DNA of 64,000 bases from Streptomyces sp. RerS4 (lineage in GTDB: Bacteria > Actinomycetota > Actinomycetes > Streptomycetales > Streptomycetaceae). Positions 7,874-16,250 of this stretch are shown piece after piece. The notes below the pieces were generated by a model, which saw nothing but the letters and a program-made list of their open reading frames with translations, ran no database searches and had not been told where the DNA came from. The DNA is taken from the NCBI RefSeq assembly GCF_023515955.1, contig NZ_CP097322.1, positions 1,800,001 to 1,864,000 of the forward strand. Reading direction: 5' to 3'. Position 1 is the stretch's first letter, and every line of letters starts with the position of its first letter. A program made the position numbers and the translations under genes.

Positions 7874-9038
7874 CGGGGACCTCCATCTCGATCGTGGTGC
7901 CCGTACCGGGCTCAGAGTGGACCTCCAGCCGGCCTCCGGCCCCGCTCGCGCGGTCCCGCATGGAGACGAGGCCGAGGTGGCGGCCGGCCGTGCGGACGGT
8001 GGAAGGGGAGAAGCCGCGGCCCCGGTCCTGAACGCGCAGGACGGCGCCGCCGGCGGGGGTGCGGGCGAGGGTGACCTCGACGCGGTCGGAGCCGGAGTGG
8101 CGCAGGGCGTTGTGGAGGGCCTCCTGGGCGACGCGCAGGACGGCTTCCTCCTGGGCGGCGGGCAGGGCCCGTACGCCGTCGCAGGTGAAGGTGACGTGCG
8201 CGTCGTGGGCGCGGTCGAGGACGCGGACGTGGTTGCGCAGGGTGGCGACGAGGCCGTCCTCGTCCAGCGCGGCCGGGCGCAGCTCGGTGACGGCGGCGCG
8301 CAGCTCGTCGGCGGCCTCGGCGGCGAGGACGGCGACCTGCTGGAGTTCGCCCTTGGCGCGGGCGGGGTCCCGGTCGACGAGGGTGGCGGCGGCCTGGGCG
8401 GTGAGGCGGAGGGAGAAGAGCTTCTGGCTGACGGCGTCGTGCAGCTCGTGGGCGAGGCGCGAGCGCTCCTCGGCGATGGTCAGCTCGCGGCTGCGTTCGT
8501 AGAGGCGCGCGTTGGTGAGGGCGAGGGCGGCGTGCTGGGCGAGGAGGGAGAGGAGTTCCTCGTCCTCGTCGGTGAAGCCGTGGGCGTCGCCGGGTCGTCT
8601 CTTGTCGGCGTCTCTCTTGTCGGCGCCCCTCTTGTTGGCGAGGAAGAGCGCGCCGAGGGTCTCCTCGCCGTCGCGGATCGGCATGCCGAGGAAGTCGGCC
8701 ATCTCGGGATGGGCGGCCGGCCAGCCGCCGAAGCGGGGGTCCTGGCGTACGTCGGCCAGCCGCTCGGGGGCGTCCTGGTGGAGCATCGCGGCGAGGATGC
8801 CGTGCTGGCGGGGCAGGGGGCCGATGCGGCGCCACTGTTCCTCGGTGACGCCGTCCACGACGAACTGGGCGAAGCCCCCGTGGTCGTCCGGGACGCCGAG
8901 GGCCGCGTACTCGGCGTCCAGCAGTTCCCGGGCCGAGGCGACGATCGTGCGCAGGACGTCGTGGACCTCCAGGTGACGGCTCATGGCGAGCAGCGCGGTG
9001 CTGACGGCGGCCAGTCCCGTACAGGGTCCGTTGTGCAT
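7866..9038 (-). CDS. GAF-domain sensor histidine kinase (HisKA_3 type)
   Basis: This 390-residue cytoplasmic kinase is the partner of the overlapping NarL-type regulator. The GAF domain covers residues about 20-178. The dimerisation/phosphorylation helix carries ERSRLAHELHDAVSQ, with H200 the expected phospho-acceptor, and the HATPase_c domain (about 290-390) has the N-box and DRGRGFSPST / GTGTTIEMEV nucleotide-binding motifs. There is no membrane segment, so it senses an internal signal. The GAF domain contains an in-frame triplicated 15-bp unit that creates KRGADKRDADKRRPG. I chose the ATG at MHNGPC; upstream codons do not look coding. Confidence 0.92.
   Translation of the reverse strand: MHNGPCTGLAAVSTALLAMSRHLEVHDVLRTIVASARELLDAEYAALGVPDDHGGFAQFVVDGVTEEQWRRIGPLPRQHGILAAMLHQDAPERLADVRQDPRFGGWPAAHPEMADFLGMPIRDGEETLGALFLANKRGADKRDADKRRPGDAHGFTDEDEELLSLLAQHAALALTNARLYERSRELTIAEERSRLAHELHDAVSQKLFSLRLTAQAAATLVDRDPARAKGELQQVAVLAAEAADELRAAVTELRPAALDEDGLVATLRNHVRVLDRAHDAHVTFTCDGVRALPAAQEEAVLRVAQEALHNALRHSGSDRVEVTLARTPAGGAVLRVQDRGRGFSPSTVRTAGRHLGLVSMRDRASGAGGRLEVHSEPGTGTTIEMEVPGG
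8601..8645. repeat. Three 15-bp tandem repeats inside the sensor-kinase gene
   Basis: Units CTTGTCGGCGTCTCT, CTTGTCGGCGCCCCT and CTTGTTGGCGAGGAA follow one another in the coding sequence. They encode repeated lysine/arginine-aspartate pentapeptides at residues about 135-149 of the GAF domain, just before the FTDEDEELL helix. The length is a multiple of three, so the frame is kept. Confidence 0.8.
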
Positions 9039-9365
9039 GGCCTCACCGTACCGGCGGGTCTGACCTGCGGGATCGGGCCCTGGACGTAGGGCCGGGGACG
9101 GGGGCCGTCGGCCCTGAGGAGGAGGGGTGTGAGGGGCGCCGTGGTCCTCTGGGCGGAGTTCGATTACGCCGCGCATTGCGTCTGCAACTCTGGGTGAGAC
9201 CGTTACGCGCCCGATGTGAGCCCGCGCATAGGACGCACATCACTTACGAAGCGGCGTAGTGGACGGGTAAAGACGGTGTCAGCGCGGGCGCGCGTAGCTC
9301 CGGGGCCGGAGCGACGGGCTCGGTGAGGGCCCCTGATCCACTAAGCGGGATCGTACGTCACACCT

Positions 9366-9395
9366 TTGCCAGGGCATTTTGCCGCCGCTAAGAAT
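9366..9395 (+). promoter_or_regulatory. Candidate promoter of the lytic-transglycosylase-like gene
   Basis: TTGCCA and TAAGAAT are separated by 17 bases, a plausible -35/-10 pair about 85 bases before the start codon. The rest of the 439-base gap (9039-9477) between the divergent kinase and peptidoglycan genes shows no gene. I looked for ydaO/c-di-AMP riboswitch signatures there and found none. Confidence 0.35.
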
Positions 9396-9477
9396 GTCGA
9401 CGTCGCACAGCGCCGCGGATCCCGGATCCCAGCGGCGCTTTCCTGCGGCCCCCGCTATTCGAAGAGGTTGCCCCGCC

Positions 9478-10128
9478 ATGTCTGCTTCCAGCACTCCCGG
9501 CCACAGTCGTCTGACGAAGGCATACAAGCTGTCCCTCGCCGGTGTCGCCACCCTCGGTGCCGCCGCGCTGGCCTTCTCCCTCGTCCCGGCCGACGCCGCT
9601 CAGGCGACCGCCAAGGTGGAGAGCACGAACGTGGCCATGGCCCCGGTCGCGTGGAGCCAGTCGGTTCAGCAGCACCTCAGCGCGCAGCAGGTCGTCGCGA
9701 CCAAGGCCGCCAAGGAAGACGCCAAGGCCAAGGCCGAGGCGCAGGCGAAGAAGGACCGCGAGCAGAAGGCGGCCGCCAGCCGTTCCGCGGCCCGCACCCC
9801 GGTCTTCGCGAACAACCTGGACGGTTGGATCAAGGAAGCGCTCTTCATCATGAAGCGCGAGGGCATCCCCGGCACGTACGCGGGCATCCACCGCAACATC
9901 ATGCGCGAGTCGAGCGGCAACCCCCGCGCGATCAACAACTGGGACATCAACGCGAAGAACGGCGTCCCGTCGAAGGGCCTGCTCCAGGTCATCCAGCCGA
10001 CCTTCGCCGCGTACCACGTCAAGGGCACCAAGTTCGACCAGTACGACCCGGTCGCGAACATCGTCGCCGCGTGCAACTACGCCGCCGACCGCTACGGCTC
10101 GATGGACAACGTGAACAGCGCCTACTAG
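9478..10128 (+). CDS. Secreted lytic-transglycosylase-like (SLT-domain) protein
   Basis: This 216-residue exported protein is predicted to cleave peptidoglycan. The signal peptide is at residues about 15-43 (KAYKLSLAGVATLGAAALAFS, cut after a PADAAQA region). A low-complexity alanine/lysine helix, KAAKEDAKAKAEAQAKKD, follows. The catalytic domain starts near residue 115 and includes IHRNIMRESSGNPRAINNWD, whose MRESSG glutamate is the expected catalytic acid, and KGLLQVIQPTFAAY. The ATG follows GAAGAGG. The gene ends at a strong terminator. Confidence 0.88.
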   Translation: MSASSTPGHSRLTKAYKLSLAGVATLGAAALAFSLVPADAAQATAKVESTNVAMAPVAWSQSVQQHLSAQQVVATKAAKEDAKAKAEAQAKKDREQKAAASRSAARTPVFANNLDGWIKEALFIMKREGIPGTYAGIHRNIMRESSGNPRAINNWDINAKNGVPSKGLLQVIQPTFAAYHVKGTKFDQYDPVANIVAACNYAADRYGSMDNVNSAY

Positions 10129-10153
10129 GCCGGCTGCCCCACAGATCCCCATG

Positions 10154-10201
10154 CGCCTCAGGGCGGCCCCCGGAGTTCCGGGTGCCGCCCTGAGGCGTTT
10201 T
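10154..10201 (+). terminator. Strong intrinsic terminator between convergent genes
   Basis: A 14-bp perfect stem (CGCCTCAGGGCGGC with GCCGCCCTGAGGCG) is extended inside by CCCGG/CCGGG around an AGTT loop and followed by TTTT. It probably serves the SLT gene and may also work backwards for the FHA/ABC gene. Confidence 0.88.
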
Positions 10202-10242
10202 CGCGTGCGCGTTTTCGCACGCGCTCGCGTACGGCGGCCCTG

Positions 10243-12723
10243 CTACTTGCGCATGACCTCCGGCTCGTGGCGGCGCAGGAGGCGGGCCACCAGGAAGCCG
10301 CAGGCGATGCCGAGCAGCAGCAGGATGGTGATGTTGAGGCTCCACTGCCCGATCGTGGCGTCCCAGAGCGGGTCGGTGTTGAGCGGGTTCTCGGCGTCCC
10401 ACGGCGGCATGAGCTTGCCGAGGTTCAGGGTGGTGCCGGCGGCGGCGATGGCCCAGCGGGACGGCATCAGCCAGGCGAACTGCTCCAGGCCCGGGGAGTC
10501 GTAGACCTGGAAGAGGATGCCGGTGAACACGACCTGGACGATCGCGAACATGACGAGCAGCGGCATCGTCTTCTCGGCCGTCTTGACGAGCGAGGAGATC
10601 ACCAGACCGAACATCATCGAGGTGAAGCCGAGCGCGATCACCGACAGGCAGATCTCGACGGCCGGCGGCATGACCAGGCCTTCGAGGGGCAGGTCGCGCG
10701 GGGCGAAGCCGATGGCGCAGATGATGACGCCCTGGAAGGCCGTGATGAGGCCGAGGACGATCACCTTCGACATGAGGTACGCGGACCGGGACAGGCCGGT
10801 CGCGCGTTCCCGTTCGTAGATGACCCGTTCCTTGATCAGCTCACGGACCGAGTTGGCGGCGCCGGAGAAGCACATGCCGACCGCGAGGATCAGCATGATC
10901 GTGCCGGCGTCGCCGTTGAAGCGGGACGGGGCCACCGGCGGGGCCAGGCCGAACTTCGCGGGGATCACCGTGGAAACCACGCCCAGGACCGCCGGCAGCA
11001 GCACCATCAGGGCCAGGAAGCCGGGGTCGGAGGCGATGACGGAGACGTAGCGGCGGATCAGCGTCCACAGCTGCGAGCCCCAGCCCTGCGGCTTCGGCGG
11101 GTTCATCTGCTGCGGCGACGGCATGGCGACGGGCTGCGGGGCGACCTGGTCGAGCTCGGCGGCGTAGAGCTGGTAGTGCTGCGAGCCCTTCCAGCGGCCG
11201 GCCCAGTCGTAGTCGCGGTAGTTCTCGAAGGCGGAGAACACGTCGGCCCAGGTGGTGTAGCCGAAGAAGTTCAGCGCCTCGTCCGGCGGGCCGAAGTAGG
11301 CGACGGACCCGCCGGGGGCCATGACCAGCAGCTTGTCGCAGAGGGCGAGCTCGGCGACGGAGTGGGTGACGACGAGGACGGTGCGGCCGTCGTCGGCGAG
11401 GCCGCGCAGCAGCTGCATGACGTCGCGGTCCATGCCCGGGTCGAGGCCGGAGGTGGGCTCGTCCAGGAAGATCAGCGAGGGCTTGGTGAGCAGCTCCAGG
11501 GCCACGGACACGCGCTTGCGCTGACCACCCGAGAGCGAGGTGATCTTCTTGTCCTTGTGGATGTCGAGCTTGAGCTCGCGCAGCACCTCGTTGATACGGG
11601 CGGCGCGCTCGGACTCGGCGGTGTCGCCGGGGAAGCGGAGCTTGGCCGCGTACTTGAGGGCGGTGCTGACCTTCAGCTCCTTGTGCAGGATGTCGTCCTG
11701 CGGGACCAGGCCGATGCGCTGGCGGAGCTCCGCGAACTGCTTGTACAGGTTGCGGTTGTCGTAGAGGACGTCGCCCTGGTCGGCGGGCCGGTAGCCGGTC
11801 AGCGCCTTCAGCAGGGTCGACTTGCCGGAACCGGAGGGGCCGATGACGCCGATGAGCGACTTCTCCGGGACGCCGAAGGTGACGTCCTTGAGGATCTGCT
11901 TGCCGCCGTCGACGGTGACGGTGAGGTGGCGGGCCGAGAAGGAGACGTCACCGGTGTCGACGAACTCCTCAAGGCGGTCGCCGACGATCCGGAACGTGGA
12001 GTGGCCGACGCCGACGATGTCGTTCGGGCCGAGGAGCGCGGTTCCGGACTTGGCGAGCGGCTGGCCGTTGACGTAGGTGCCGTTGTGGCTGCCGAGGTCG
12101 TGGATCTCGAAGCGGCCGCCGGGCATCGAGCGGAACTCGGCGTGGTGGCGGGAGACCTGGAGGTCGGAGACCACCAGCTCGTTCTCCAGCGCACGACCGA
12201 TGCGCATGACGTTGCCCAGGGAGAGCTGGTGGAACGTCGTCGGGCTGCGGTGGTCGACGTAGGCGGGGCCGCCGCCCTGCTGCGGGGGGACGTACGGCTG
12301 CTGTTGCGGCTGCTGTTGCGGCTCCTGTTCCCACGGCTGCTGCGCTGCCGGGGCCTGGTAGGCCGCGGGCTGTTGGGCCTGGGCCTGCGCCTGCGCCTGC
12401 GCCTGCGCTTGGTAGGCGGGCTGCGGAGCGGCGGCGGCGCTCGGATTCAGCCGGGGGCCGTCCGTCGCGTTGCCCAGGTGGATCGGCGTACCGGGCACGA
12501 GCTCGGTCTGCTGGACCCGGGCACCGTGCACGTACGTGCCGTTGGTGCTGCCGTGGTCCTCGATGCTCCAACCCCGGCCGTTCCAGCTGATGGTGGCGTG
12601 CCGCCACGACACCCGGGCGTCGTCGATCACCACGTCTCCCTGGGGGTCACGCCCCAGCGAGTACGACCTGGACGGATCGAGCGTCCAGGTCCTTCCATTC
12701 AATTCCAGTACGAGTTCCGGCAC
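10243..12723 (-). CDS. Two-FHA ABC transporter (Rv1747-like), fused ATPase and permease
   Basis: This 826-residue half-transporter of the ABCG/WHITE layout carries phosphothreonine-binding domains. FHA1 (residues about 1-95) has SLGRDPQGDVVIDD and GSTNGTYV. A glutamine/alanine-rich linker follows, with AQ dipeptide repeats and QQPQQQP runs. FHA2 (about 160-255) has RIGRALENELVV and GSHNGTYVNG. The ABC ATPase (about 262-500) has GPSGSGKSTLLKAL, LSGGQRKRVSVALELL and LIFLDEPTSGLD. Six or so C-terminal membrane helices complete it. The layout resembles Mycobacterium Rv1747, whose FHA domains are recognised by Ser/Thr kinase PknF; control by kinases is therefore inferred here. The substrate is unknown. 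Confidence 0.92.
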   Translation of the reverse strand: MPELVLELNGRTWTLDPSRSYSLGRDPQGDVVIDDARVSWRHATISWNGRGWSIEDHGSTNGTYVHGARVQQTELVPGTPIHLGNATDGPRLNPSAAAAPQPAYQAQAQAQAQAQAQQPAAYQAPAAQQPWEQEPQQQPQQQPYVPPQQGGGPAYVDHRSPTTFHQLSLGNVMRIGRALENELVVSDLQVSRHHAEFRSMPGGRFEIHDLGSHNGTYVNGQPLAKSGTALLGPNDIVGVGHSTFRIVGDRLEEFVDTGDVSFSARHLTVTVDGGKQILKDVTFGVPEKSLIGVIGPSGSGKSTLLKALTGYRPADQGDVLYDNRNLYKQFAELRQRIGLVPQDDILHKELKVSTALKYAAKLRFPGDTAESERAARINEVLRELKLDIHKDKKITSLSGGQRKRVSVALELLTKPSLIFLDEPTSGLDPGMDRDVMQLLRGLADDGRTVLVVTHSVAELALCDKLLVMAPGGSVAYFGPPDEALNFFGYTTWADVFSAFENYRDYDWAGRWKGSQHYQLYAAELDQVAPQPVAMPSPQQMNPPKPQGWGSQLWTLIRRYVSVIASDPGFLALMVLLPAVLGVVSTVIPAKFGLAPPVAPSRFNGDAGTIMLILAVGMCFSGAANSVRELIKERVIYERERATGLSRSAYLMSKVIVLGLITAFQGVIICAIGFAPRDLPLEGLVMPPAVEICLSVIALGFTSMMFGLVISSLVKTAEKTMPLLVMFAIVQVVFTGILFQVYDSPGLEQFAWLMPSRWAIAAAGTTLNLGKLMPPWDAENPLNTDPLWDATIGQWSLNITILLLLGIACGFLVARLLRRHEPEVMRK

Positions 12724-13764
12724 TCCAGCCCCACTTAGTTCCCCCGAGAATCCCCCTGACGCCAGGGAGTCTAGGGACGGCGAACATCCGGGGGAACTAT
12801 TTCAGGCCTTGGGCCACATGTGGAATCGGGGCCTTCCGGAAGCGTCTGGGTCTGCCTGTTGGCGGGGTCGAAAGTCACCCGGAGAGTGAGATACGGGACT
12901 TCTCGACGGGTGGACGAGGCGCCGTGGCGGCGCTCGCGGTGGGTGGGCGGTGACACCGATGGGGCCGGGGGGCGGGGCTCGTTCGTCCCTTGACGTCAGC
13001 TCGGTACGCGGCGCCGTCCTTCGGCGCGGGGGGGCGTTGGCGTGCCCGACGGTCCACGGCGCCGGGAGGCGGATCACCGTCAGGGGGTGACGACGGCCGG
13101 CGCGGCGAAGGTGGGGCTCCGGTGAAGGCGGCGGGCGCGGGCTGCCGGCGGAGGCGCGCCAGGCGTGGGGGTGGAGGGGACCGGTCAGCACGGGGTCGGT
13201 GACCCGGCCCTCCGCCGAGCGGAGTCGCGTACGCCAGGGCCGCCCGGTGCCCCCGCACATCCGCAGGCGGCCCGAGGGACCGAGGCACGGCACCAGGCGA
13301 CCGCGCCGGGCGCCGGGCCCGCAGCGCCGCGCTACCCCGCCGGCGGCGCGTGGCGGGCATGACCCGCCAGGGCCGAGCCGCGCAAGCGGCTACCCCGTCG
13401 GACTCCGGGTCCCGCCTCGTGCGCCGGCCCCGGCCCCGGCCAGGGCGACGCAGCGGCGCCGCTCGGGGCGGCGGCCCGGCGCGCCGAGCCGCGCGTCAGG
13501 CGGACCACGGCATCAGCCACCGCCCCGGACCCCGCCCGGCGGCTCGCCGGACGGAGTCCGGCGCAGCGGCGCGAAGCCGGGGAGGCCCACCAGGGCCGAG
13601 CCGCGCGAGCGGCGCGTGAAGAAAGCGTGGCCCACCAGGGCCGAGCCGCGCGAGCGGCGCGTGAAGAAGGCATGGCCCGCCAGGGCCGAGCCGCGCGAGC
13701 GGCGCGTTCAAAAGGTGGGACGGGGGGCTGGGGTGGGGGGTGGGGAAGATACGGTGAGGGGACC
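12724..13764. other. About 1 kb without a supported gene
   Basis: Between the divergent FHA/ABC and serB genes I find no convincing gene. Frames open here only because stop codons are rare at this G+C. Their translations are arginine/proline/alanine-rich and show no motif. The part nearest serB holds the 45-bp tandem repeats and a looser relative of the same unit near 13356-13390. The promoters of both flanking genes should lie at the two ends. The length is unusual for this compact chromosome. Confidence 0.6.
13586..13720. repeat. Three 45-bp tandem repeats upstream of serB
   Basis: Three consecutive 45-base units each begin CCCACCAGGGCCGAGCCGCG (third unit CCCGCC...) and contain CGAGCGGCGCGTGAAGAA. 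Units one and two are almost identical and the third diverges at its end. A fourth, degenerate relative (CCCGCCAGGGCCGAGCCGCG) lies around 13370. The 45-base period is divisible by three and one frame reads repeated GRAARAAR, but no start or motif supports translation. Confidence 0.85.
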
Positions 13765-14964
13765 ATGAGCGCATCGCAGAACTCCGACGTCCCCACCCTC
13801 CTCGTCAAGATCTTCGGCAAGGACCGTCCCGGGATCACCGCCGGGCTGTTCGAGACCCTCGCCGCCTACTCCGTCGACGTCGTCGACATCGAGCAGGTGG
13901 TCACCCGCGGCCGCATAGTCCTGTGCGCCCTCGTCACCAAGCCCGCCGGCGGCGCCGAGGGCGAGCTGCGGGCCACCGTGCACAGCTGGGCCGAGTCGCT
14001 GAAGCTGCAGGCCGAGATCCTCTCGGGTACCGGTGACAACCGGCCGCGCGGCAGTGGCCGTTCCCACGTCACCGTGCTGGGGCACCCGCTGACCGCGGAG
14101 TCCACCGCCACCATCGCCGCCCACATCACCGCCGTCGGCGGCAACATCGACCGGGTCTTCCGGCTCGCGAAGTATCCGGTGACGGCCGTCGAGTTCGCCG
14201 TATCCGGCGTCGAGACCGAACCGCTGCGCACCGACCTGGCGACGACCGCCGCGCGGATCGGTGTGGACGTGGCCGTCGTGTCGGCCGGCCTGCACCGCCG
14301 CGCGCAGCGGCTCGTCGTCATGGACGTGGACTCGACGCTGATCCAGGACGAGGTCATCGAGCTCTTCGCCGCGCACGCGGGCTGTGAGGCCGAGGTCGCC
14401 GAGGTGACCGAGCGGGCCATGCGCGGCGAGCTGGACTTCGAGCAGTCCCTGCACGCCCGGGTGGCGCTGCTGGAGGGGCTGGACGCGTCGGTGGTGGACA
14501 AGGTCCGCTCCGAGGTGCGGCTGACGCCCGGGGCGCGGACCCTGATCCGGACCCTGAAGATGCTGGGCTACCAGGTGGGTGTGGTCTCGGGCGGGTTCAC
14601 GCAGGTCACGGACGACCTGCGGGAGCGGCTGGGGCTGGACTTCGCCTCGGCCAACACGCTGGAGATCGTCGACGGGAAGCTGACCGGCCGGGTCACGGGC
14701 GAGATCGTGGACCGGGCGGGCAAGGCCCGGCTGCTGCGCCGCTTCGCTGCGGAGGCCGGCGTTCCGCTGGCCCAGACGGTGGCGATCGGCGACGGGGCCA
14801 ATGACCTGGACATGCTGAACGCGGCCGGGCTGGGCGTGGCCTTCAACGCGAAGCCGGTGGTCCGCGAGGCCGCGCACACCGCCGTGAACGTGCCGTTCCT
14901 GGACGCGGTGCTGTACCTGCTGGGCATCACGCGCGAAGAGGTCGAGGCCGCCGACCTGGCGTGA
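13765..14964 (+). CDS. serB: Phosphoserine phosphatase SerB with N-terminal ACT domains
   Basis: SerB carries out the last step of serine synthesis, dephosphorylating O-phosphoserine. The 399 residues comprise ACT-type regulatory sequence (from VKIFGKDRPGITAGLFETLA, to about residue 175) and a HAD phosphatase domain. The catalytic motifs are DVDSTLI (nucleophile about D187), SGGFTQV (motif II), a downstream lysine, and GDGANDLDML (motif III/IV). I chose the ATG at MSASQNSD, preceded by GAGGGG. The open frame upstream consists of the tandem repeats and is unlikely to be translated. A perfect palindromic terminator follows the stop. Confidence 0.94.
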   Translation: MSASQNSDVPTLLVKIFGKDRPGITAGLFETLAAYSVDVVDIEQVVTRGRIVLCALVTKPAGGAEGELRATVHSWAESLKLQAEILSGTGDNRPRGSGRSHVTVLGHPLTAESTATIAAHITAVGGNIDRVFRLAKYPVTAVEFAVSGVETEPLRTDLATTAARIGVDVAVVSAGLHRRAQRLVVMDVDSTLIQDEVIELFAAHAGCEAEVAEVTERAMRGELDFEQSLHARVALLEGLDASVVDKVRSEVRLTPGARTLIRTLKMLGYQVGVVSGGFTQVTDDLRERLGLDFASANTLEIVDGKLTGRVTGEIVDRAGKARLLRRFAAEAGVPLAQTVAIGDGANDLDMLNAAGLGVAFNAKPVVREAAHTAVNVPFLDAVLYLLGITREEVEAADLA

Positions 14965-14973
14965 ACGAGCAAA

Positions 14974-15005
14974 GGCGGGCCCGGCGTGATCACGCCGGGC
15001 CCGCC
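14974..15005. terminator. Bidirectional terminator, perfect 32-bp palindrome
   Basis: GGCGGGCCCGGCGTGA and its exact reverse complement meet without a gap between the convergent serB and SixA genes, ten bases after the serB stop. The symmetry suggests it stops transcription from both sides. Confidence 0.85.
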
Positions 15006-15029
15006 CCTGTTCCACGACCGAACCGGCGC

Positions 15030-15551
15030 TCAGTGTTCCTTCGGCGTCCAGAAGTCGAGCAGCGTGCCCACCCCGGGTTCGAGGGACTTCCACGAGCCGG
15101 TGAAGGAGACGACGGCCAGCGCGGCGGTGGGGAAGCCCGTACGGGTCATCCGTGCCAGGGCGTCGCCCTCCGCGCGCCCGGTGAGGGCGTCGGCGAGGGC
15201 GTGCATGCCGGGGTTGTGGCCGATGACGATGAGGTCGGTGACCTCGTCGGGGGTCTCGTTCAGCAGGGCGATGAGCTCGCCCGGGGAGGCGTCGTAGATC
15301 CGCTCCTCGTAGACGGTCTTGGGCCGGTGCGACATCTCCTGGACGGCGAGCTTCCACGTCTCCCGGGTGCGGGCGGCGGTGGAGCAGAGGGCCAGCTCGA
15401 AGTCGATGCCGGTCTCGGCGAGCTTCAGCCCGGCGGCCGGGGCGTCCTTGCGGCCGCGTTCCGCCAGGGGGCGGTCGTGGTCGGCGACCTCGGGCCAGTC
15501 GGCCTTGGCGTGCCGGAGGAGGGCGATCCTGCGGGGTGTGTCGGCGCTCAT
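15030..15551 (-). CDS. SixA-type histidine phosphatase
   Basis: This 173-residue member of the histidine phosphatase superfamily has the RHG-type motif LLRHAKADWPE near residue 12 (phospho-histidine RHA). The second catalytic histidine is in VIGHNPGMHALA. The size and the ERG..A...L.. segment match SixA, which removes phosphate from phosphohistidine in phosphorelay proteins in E. coli. The substrate here is not known. I chose the ATG of MSADTPRRIALLRH; the long upstream extension is proline/arginine-rich and antisense to nothing conserved. Confidence 0.87.
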   Translation of the reverse strand: MSADTPRRIALLRHAKADWPEVADHDRPLAERGRKDAPAAGLKLAETGIDFELALCSTAARTRETWKLAVQEMSHRPKTVYEERIYDASPGELIALLNETPDEVTDLIVIGHNPGMHALADALTGRAEGDALARMTRTGFPTAALAVVSFTGSWKSLEPGVGTLLDFWTPKEH

Positions 15552-15639
15552 GACTCCCAGCTTCGCACGAAACGGGCCATGGGGCGCAGGGTGTTGGGGC
15601 ACCACCACCCGGGGGTGCGGCGCACCCGGCGCACGCGGG

Positions 15640-15966
15640 TCAGCCGACGGCGCGCAGGAGCTGCCGGCTGACGTGGACCAGTCCCGACGGGGCTTCGCCG
15701 GAGGCGGCCTGGGCCTCACCGGAGCCGGCGAGGAGGAGCAGGAGGAGGCCGAACGCGAGCGCGGGCAGGGCCAGGGTCCACCAGTGGAGTCGGGTGCTCG
15801 CGCCGCCGACCGCGGACGGCGTGCGGCGGACGGCACGGACCGGTCGGGAGGCCCGACGGGCGGCGGCCCGTCCGGCGCGAACGGACGCGGCAGCGCCGAC
15901 AGAGCCGACGGACGCCGTGCCCGGGGCGGCGAGGGGCGGGCGCGGGGTGTGCGTGGTGGCCGACAT
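15640..15966 (-). CDS. Small hypothetical membrane protein
   Basis: This 108-residue protein has a basic, alanine/arginine-rich N-terminal half (RAGRAAARRASRPVRAVRR), one hydrophobic helix WWTLALPALAFGLLLLLLAG around residues 67-86, and a short tail ending RQLLRAVG. A GGAGG site five bases before the ATG supports the start. I do not recognise a family. The positive-inside rule places the long N-terminus in the cytoplasm. Confidence 0.62.
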   Translation of the reverse strand: MSATTHTPRPPLAAPGTASVGSVGAAASVRAGRAAARRASRPVRAVRRTPSAVGGASTRLHWWTLALPALAFGLLLLLLAGSGEAQAASGEAPSGLVHVSRQLLRAVG

Positions 15967-16125
15967 GGCCGCCTCCGTGGGTGTTCGGGTCGGACTGGCT
16001 CGCTGCTTCGAATCTAGGAAACCGAAGCGGCCGTTCCCATCCGGGGCACACCCCACCGGACCCTGAACCTGACCCCCTAGGGGACGGTGGGGATAACCCC
16101 ACCCCTCCCCCACTCCCCGCGGCTG

Positions 16126-16245
16126 TCAGGGGGAGGCGATCGTGGCGATGACGGAGATGATCACGGACACCACGAGCATCGCGCCCAGCACGAGGCCGAG
16201 CTTCTTGTGGCCGTTCTGCGGGTTCGGTTCGAGTACGGGCGACAT
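16126..16245 (-). CDS. SGM_5486-type transporter-associated mini-protein
   Basis: This 39-residue single-helix membrane protein starts MSPVLEPNPQNGHKKLG and continues into a hydrophobic stretch (LGLVLGAMLVVSVIISVIA). It matches the actinobacterial family named SGM_5486 transporter-associated protein, which accompanies CynX/NimT-type permeases. It begins five bases after the stop codon of that permease on the same strand, so coexpression is nearly certain. A role as a small subunit or stabiliser of the permease is inferred, not shown. Confidence 0.85.
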   Translation of the reverse strand: MSPVLEPNPQNGHKKLGLVLGAMLVVSVIISVIATIASP

Positions 16246-16250
16246 GCCGT

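Noticed and set aside
9039..9477. Possible ydaO (c-di-AMP) riboswitch before the lytic-transglycosylase-like gene
   Set aside because: Such genes often have one in Streptomyces, but I could not find the conserved GGGGTGAAT or CCGAACCCGACAGC-type blocks.
12802..13293. Hypothetical gene on the minus strand in the 1-kb gap
   Set aside because: The translation is proline/arginine-rich without motif or ribosome site, and competing frames overlap it on both strands.
13586..13720. CRISPR array
   Set aside because: The units are directly adjacent with no variable spacers and no cas genes occur in the window.
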